Part shown: positions 61,360 through 64,000 of the stretch, in pieces
Numbering within the stretch: position 1 is the stretch's first letter
Layout of the letters: every line of letters starts with the position of its first letter
From: Gracilibacillus alcaliphilus
Lineage (GTDB): Bacteria > Bacillota > Bacilli > Bacillales > Amphibacillaceae
NCBI RefSeq assembly: GCF_016909015.1
Contig: NZ_JAFBFA010000025.1
Coordinates: 13,578 to 77,577 of the forward strand
Reading direction: 5' to 3'
Length of the DNA stretch: 64,000 nucleotides
Notes under the pieces: model-generated
Told to the model about the DNA's origin: nothing
Database searches by the model: none
The model's input: the letters and a program-made list of their open reading frames with translations, nothing else
Translations under genes and position numbers: made by a program

Positions 61360-61683
61360 TTACACAAGAGGTTTACTTTCCATCCAACTCTCTGCCCATG
61401 TTTGAATATTTTCTAACACAGGCTGTAAAGCAATTCCTTTTTCCGTCAATTCGTATTCAATTCGTACCGGTGTCTCATCGTACACGGAGCGTTTGACAAT
61501 ACCATGTTTTTCTAAATCCTTTAAACGCTCGGATAACACTCGCCCGCTAATGCCAATGGCTGACTCAATCGTAGAGAAACGTTGCGCCCCTTCCAATAGC
61601 TGAAAAATTATCAACCCAGTCCAACGCTTATTCAATATATTTAATGCCGCTTCAAATTTTGGGCAAATCGCAGTATCTGTCAT
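61360..61683 (-). CDS. HxlR-family transcriptional regulator
   Basis: This 107-residue winged-helix protein has the family N-terminal cysteine (AICPKFEAALNIL), recognition helix ISGRVLSERLKDLEKHGI and wing RIEYELTEKG. HxlR proteins such as HypR and YodB sense quinones, aldehydes or disulfide stress through this Cys. ATG 61683 follows AGAGGTGAAAG. It diverges from the yceI-like gene, with shared intergenic AT-rich repeats (TTACTTGACGTAATTAA), so it probably controls it. Confidence 0.85.
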   Translation of the reverse strand: MTDTAICPKFEAALNILNKRWTGLIIFQLLEGAQRFSTIESAIGISGRVLSERLKDLEKHGIVKRSVYDETPVRIEYELTEKGIALQPVLENIQTWAESWMESKPLV

Positions 61684-61820
61684 ACCTTTCACCTCTTTAC
61701 ATATAGTATAACAAACTTTGCACAGAAATAAAATAATTAAATTACTTGACGTAATTAAATAATGATTATATACTTAGTTACATAAAGTAAGTTAATAATT
61801 TTCGGGGAGGAATTTTAATA

Positions 61821-62351
61821 ATGGCAAAAGTAAATTTAGACAAAGTACACAGTGGGTTAAACTTTGAAGTAAAACATATGATGGTTTCAAAAGCAAAAGG
61901 GGAATTCCAAGATTTCGATATAGACTTTAACGGTGATTTTGAAAGATTAGAAGATGCTAGTGTAAAAGCTACTATTCAGGTGACATCGATTGAAACAAAT
62001 AATGAGGATCGTAATGGTCACTTAAAATCAGGCGACTTCTTTGATGCAGAGACTTACCCAACTATTACCTTTGAAAGTACTGACATTAAAAAGGTAAACG
62101 ATGAAACGTTTGAAGTAACAGGTAACCTTACTATCAAAGATGTAACGAAAACAGAAACATTCAAAGTCGAATATAATGGTATCGCAAAAGATCCAATGCA
62201 AGGAAACATGATCGCAGGTGTGGATGTGGAAGGAAAAATCAATCGTGAAGATTATGGTTTAACTTGGAACGCTGCACTTGAAACAGGCGGTGTACTAATC
62301 GGTAAAGATATTACACTACGTGCAGGATTTGAATTTGTAGTAGAAGCATAA
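61821..62351 (+). CDS. YceI-family protein
   Basis: This 176-residue cytoplasmic YceI protein (SGLNFEVKHMMVSKAKGEF, DFFDAETYPTITFESTDI, TWNAALETGGVLIGKDI) has a lipocalin-like barrel that binds polyisoprenoid-type lipids. There is no signal peptide. The SD GGGGAGGAA precedes ATG 61821. A divergent HxlR regulator is typical for Bacillus yceI-like genes and suggests induction by electrophile or thiol stress. Confidence 0.88.
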   Translation: MAKVNLDKVHSGLNFEVKHMMVSKAKGEFQDFDIDFNGDFERLEDASVKATIQVTSIETNNEDRNGHLKSGDFFDAETYPTITFESTDIKKVNDETFEVTGNLTIKDVTKTETFKVEYNGIAKDPMQGNMIAGVDVEGKINREDYGLTWNAALETGGVLIGKDITLRAGFEFVVEA

Positions 62352-62360
62352 GATATAGAA

Positions 62361-62395
62361 TAAGCCAGCACCTACTTAGGTGGCTGGCTTTTGCT
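62361..62395 (+). terminator. Terminator of the yceI-like gene
   Basis: GCCAGCACCTA pairs with TAGGTGGCTGGC and is followed by TTTTGCTTTT. It lies between convergent genes and can serve both. Confidence 0.75.
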
Positions 62396-63134
62396 TTTCT
62401 TTTATATGTTTTAACATCGCAACAATTAAAAAACTAACGATGACCAATAACAGCCATGAACTGATTTTCCCTAGATGGACAAGCCCCCATGTCTCTGACT
62501 GGCCTGGATACTGCCAAGCACCAAAGAAGGTAGCGATATTCTCGGCAATCCAGATAAAGAAACCAATTAATACAAAAGATAACACGAGCGGCATCTGATA
62601 GACCTTCTGATTTACACGATAATAAACGACCGTCGGCAGAAATAAAAGCACCGTCGCTAGCTTTAGTACCCACCGCCCATCATATATGTAATGATGCGTA
62701 AAAAAATTTAAATAGATCGCCATACTTAAGACAGCCACTGCCCAAGTCGAAGGCCAGCGTGTAAGCCTGATATCCAGTCTCCGCCATGCTTGGCATAAAT
62801 AACTGGCCACGCTAGCATACATAAATCCGCTATAAAGTGGAACACCAAATAGTTTGGTAACCCCCTCCTCAGGATAACTCCATGACCCCATATGTACCTT
62901 ATATATTTCTAAAGCGAGACCAATCACATGAAAAACACAAATTACCTTTAACTCATCCCATGTTTCTAAATGAGTAACTAACATAATAATCTGAGTCACT
63001 ATACAAATCAATAAGATAATATCATATCGATAAGGCAGATCCAAAAACTGCGTAATGGCCAAACTTGAAAAAATAACGACGGCGAACAGACAAGATTTCG
63101 CCTGTTCTATCCCAAATGTCCACAGTTGTTTCAC
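62376..63134 (-). CDS. DUF817 membrane protein
   Basis: This 252-residue protein has eight or so membrane helices, with conserved HLETWDELKVICVFHVIGLA, MGSWSYPEEG and FFGAWQYPGQ. This matches the DUF817 family of unknown function. ATG 63134 comes right after the SnoaL-like gene's stop, so the two form an operon. Confidence 0.75.
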   Translation of the reverse strand: MKQLWTFGIEQAKSCLFAVVIFSSLAITQFLDLPYRYDIILLICIVTQIIMLVTHLETWDELKVICVFHVIGLALEIYKVHMGSWSYPEEGVTKLFGVPLYSGFMYASVASYLCQAWRRLDIRLTRWPSTWAVAVLSMAIYLNFFTHHYIYDGRWVLKLATVLLFLPTVVYYRVNQKVYQMPLVLSFVLIGFFIWIAENIATFFGAWQYPGQSETWGLVHLGKISSWLLLVIVSFLIVAMLKHIKEKQKPAT

Positions 63135-63137
63135 TAG

Positions 63138-63497
63138 TTAAGCCTCGACGACATAGCTGATAATCTCCTTTATCTTGCCATCCTTATGTTTATTCAACTT
63201 ATAGATATCGCAAAAGCAATAATGACGCTGTTCACCATTATGATCAGTAGAGTGAATCAACCCATTAATGGCCGCCTGTTTTCCATGGGTAATTAGATTT
63301 TCTACTTCCTGTTCAAAATCATTGCCATTGTCCATTCCTTGCAGGGCATCTTTAAGGGCCTCGATTCCTCTGATCGTATCGTTACCGGCCATACGCCAAA
63401 CGACATCATCTGTCACACTTGCCAAAATGGTTTCTACATCTCCACGTGCAAATGCCTGATTAAATTCGCGAAAAAAATTCTGATTCTTTGTTTCCAT
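63138..63497 (-). CDS. SnoaL/NTF2-like protein
   Basis: This 119-residue protein has a cone-shaped NTF2-like fold pattern (FNQAFARGDVETILASVTDD, VVWRMAGNDTIRGIEAL, YCFCDIYKL). Members act as isomerases, hydrolases or binding proteins for small molecules, and the activity here cannot be told. ATG 63497 lies behind GGCAGGTGC. Confidence 0.78.
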   Translation of the reverse strand: METKNQNFFREFNQAFARGDVETILASVTDDVVWRMAGNDTIRGIEALKDALQGMDNGNDFEQEVENLITHGKQAAINGLIHSTDHNGEQRHYCFCDIYKLNKHKDGKIKEIISYVVEA

Positions 63498-63552
63498 GTC
63501 TGCACCTGCCTATTTTTTGTTGAACTTGCTGTTTTCTTCTTTGATTACATTG

Positions 63553-63770
63553 TCACTGCTGCTAATGCTTCATCCAGATGATCAGCATAGATATGAATCT
63601 GTTTGTCACTTGGATAGTGTGTAATCGAATGTTCCTATCTCGGATCATAATAATATGCCAATAAAAGGGCTGCTGCCTCTGGGTAATTCCCTTGTTCGAG
63701 ATCACCTGCAATTTGTTTGGCAGCTGGTGTGTGAATATGCCTTCTGATTATCCAACCTTTCTGCATTTCC
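63553..63770 (-). pseudogene. C-terminal relic resembling tRNA 2-selenouridine synthase (MnmH)
   Basis: The minus strand reads AAKQIAGDLEQGNYPEAAAL then LLAYYYDPR, a TAG stop, and EHSITHYPSDKQIHIYADHL. 'YYDPxY' near the C-terminus is characteristic of MnmH/SelU. Here the Tyr codon has become TAG, and the N-terminal rhodanese and P-loop domains are missing. So it is a dead fragment. Confidence 0.5.
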
Positions 63771-63775
63771 GTTTT

Positions 63776-64000
63776 ATCACGGTGCTAACCGTTCTTTATA
63801 GTAACTCAAAAAAAGCAACAAGAACTGGACTCCCCTGCTGGGCAAGTCTCATTTTATATCTATTTTAACATACTAGAAAAAAAGGTGCCCTCCAAAAAGC
63901 CATCCGTATGTGTCAAGTTTTTCTCGACATAGTTTTCCCACCAATATTTCAGGTCTTATCAAAATGTACACTTGCCTAGACTAACGCGCTATCGCTTGTT
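63776..64000. other. Right edge, no feature recognised
   Basis: The last 225 bp hold no ORF that I can support. GTGTCAAGTTTTTCTCGACA near 63909 may be part of an IS end, but the window stops too soon to judge. Confidence 0.3.

Noticed and set aside
1..64000. CRISPR array, tRNA or rRNA genes
   Set aside because: No regularly spaced repeats of CRISPR type and no tRNA or rRNA-like sequence were recognised; the elements use guaA and not a tRNA as target.

Overview
The window is AT-rich low-GC Gram-positive DNA, most likely from a Bacillaceae bacterium. The right-hand third carries the moxR-DUF58-transglutaminase-guaA gene order known from Bacillus, with Shine-Dalgarno-led genes, a KtrB-type potassium transporter and a NaChBac-type sodium channel. 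No rRNA, tRNA or CRISPR array was recognised.

Layout. (1) 1-14.6 kb is a patchwork: the 3' end of an acyltransferase gene, a relic of an integrative element (element A: broken sigma-like gene, HTH gene, RNA-like block, SHOCT-like gene), a Bce-type peptide-sensing and resistance module (two-component system divergent from an ABC transporter), a complete IS3-family insertion sequence, a VanZ-like gene, a thioredoxin-reductase-like flavoprotein with an Rrf2 regulator, and debris of a zinc/manganese ABC transporter, an AraC regulator and IS3/IS21 transposases. (2) 14.8-39.56 kb is a truncated Tn916-family ICE (element B). It keeps the conjugation genes orf16 (5'-truncated) to orf13, then cargo: PepSY membrane protein; nosD/nosL/nosY/nosF-like genes with a two-component system and an SCO protein but no visible nosZ; and a BlaI/BlaR1-like pair divergent from a small secreted protein and a four-gene ABC exporter. 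It ends with a sigma-like gene, HTH gene, RNA-like block, DUF3173 gene, tyrosine integrase and an att site. (3) 39.55-49.16 kb is a second, smaller element (element C) with an oriT like those of Tn916/ICEBs1 but no relaxase, vanR/vanS/vanY-like genes, an asparagine-synthetase homologue lacking the N-terminal cysteine, a collapsed sigma/HTH relic, the RNA-like block, DUF3173 and an integrase. (4) 49.1-63.5 kb is chromosomal: guaA, transglutaminase/DUF58/MoxR operon, ktrB, sodium channel, ung, two membrane or extracytoplasmic proteins, HxlR regulator and YceI protein, DUF817 and SnoaL-like proteins, and a relic resembling mnmH.

How it works together. Elements B and C are stacked head to tail in the 3' end of guaA: each integrase gene is followed by a terminator and then by a copy of the guaA terminal codons (Glu-Trp-Glu-stop). 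Element C has matching 11-bp tandem repeats at both ends, as expected for integrase arm sites. The most unusual feature is a 295-nt non-coding block present three times (1681-1976, 37609-37903, 47277-47570), always after the sigma/HTH genes and before the recombination module. Its stems change sequence between copies but keep pairing, so it is a strong candidate for a structured RNA of this ICE family. The second candidate system is the BlaI/BlaR1-controlled secreted-protein/ABC locus at 30.2-36.5 kb, whose small secreted gene is flanked by a perfect 13-bp inverted repeat.
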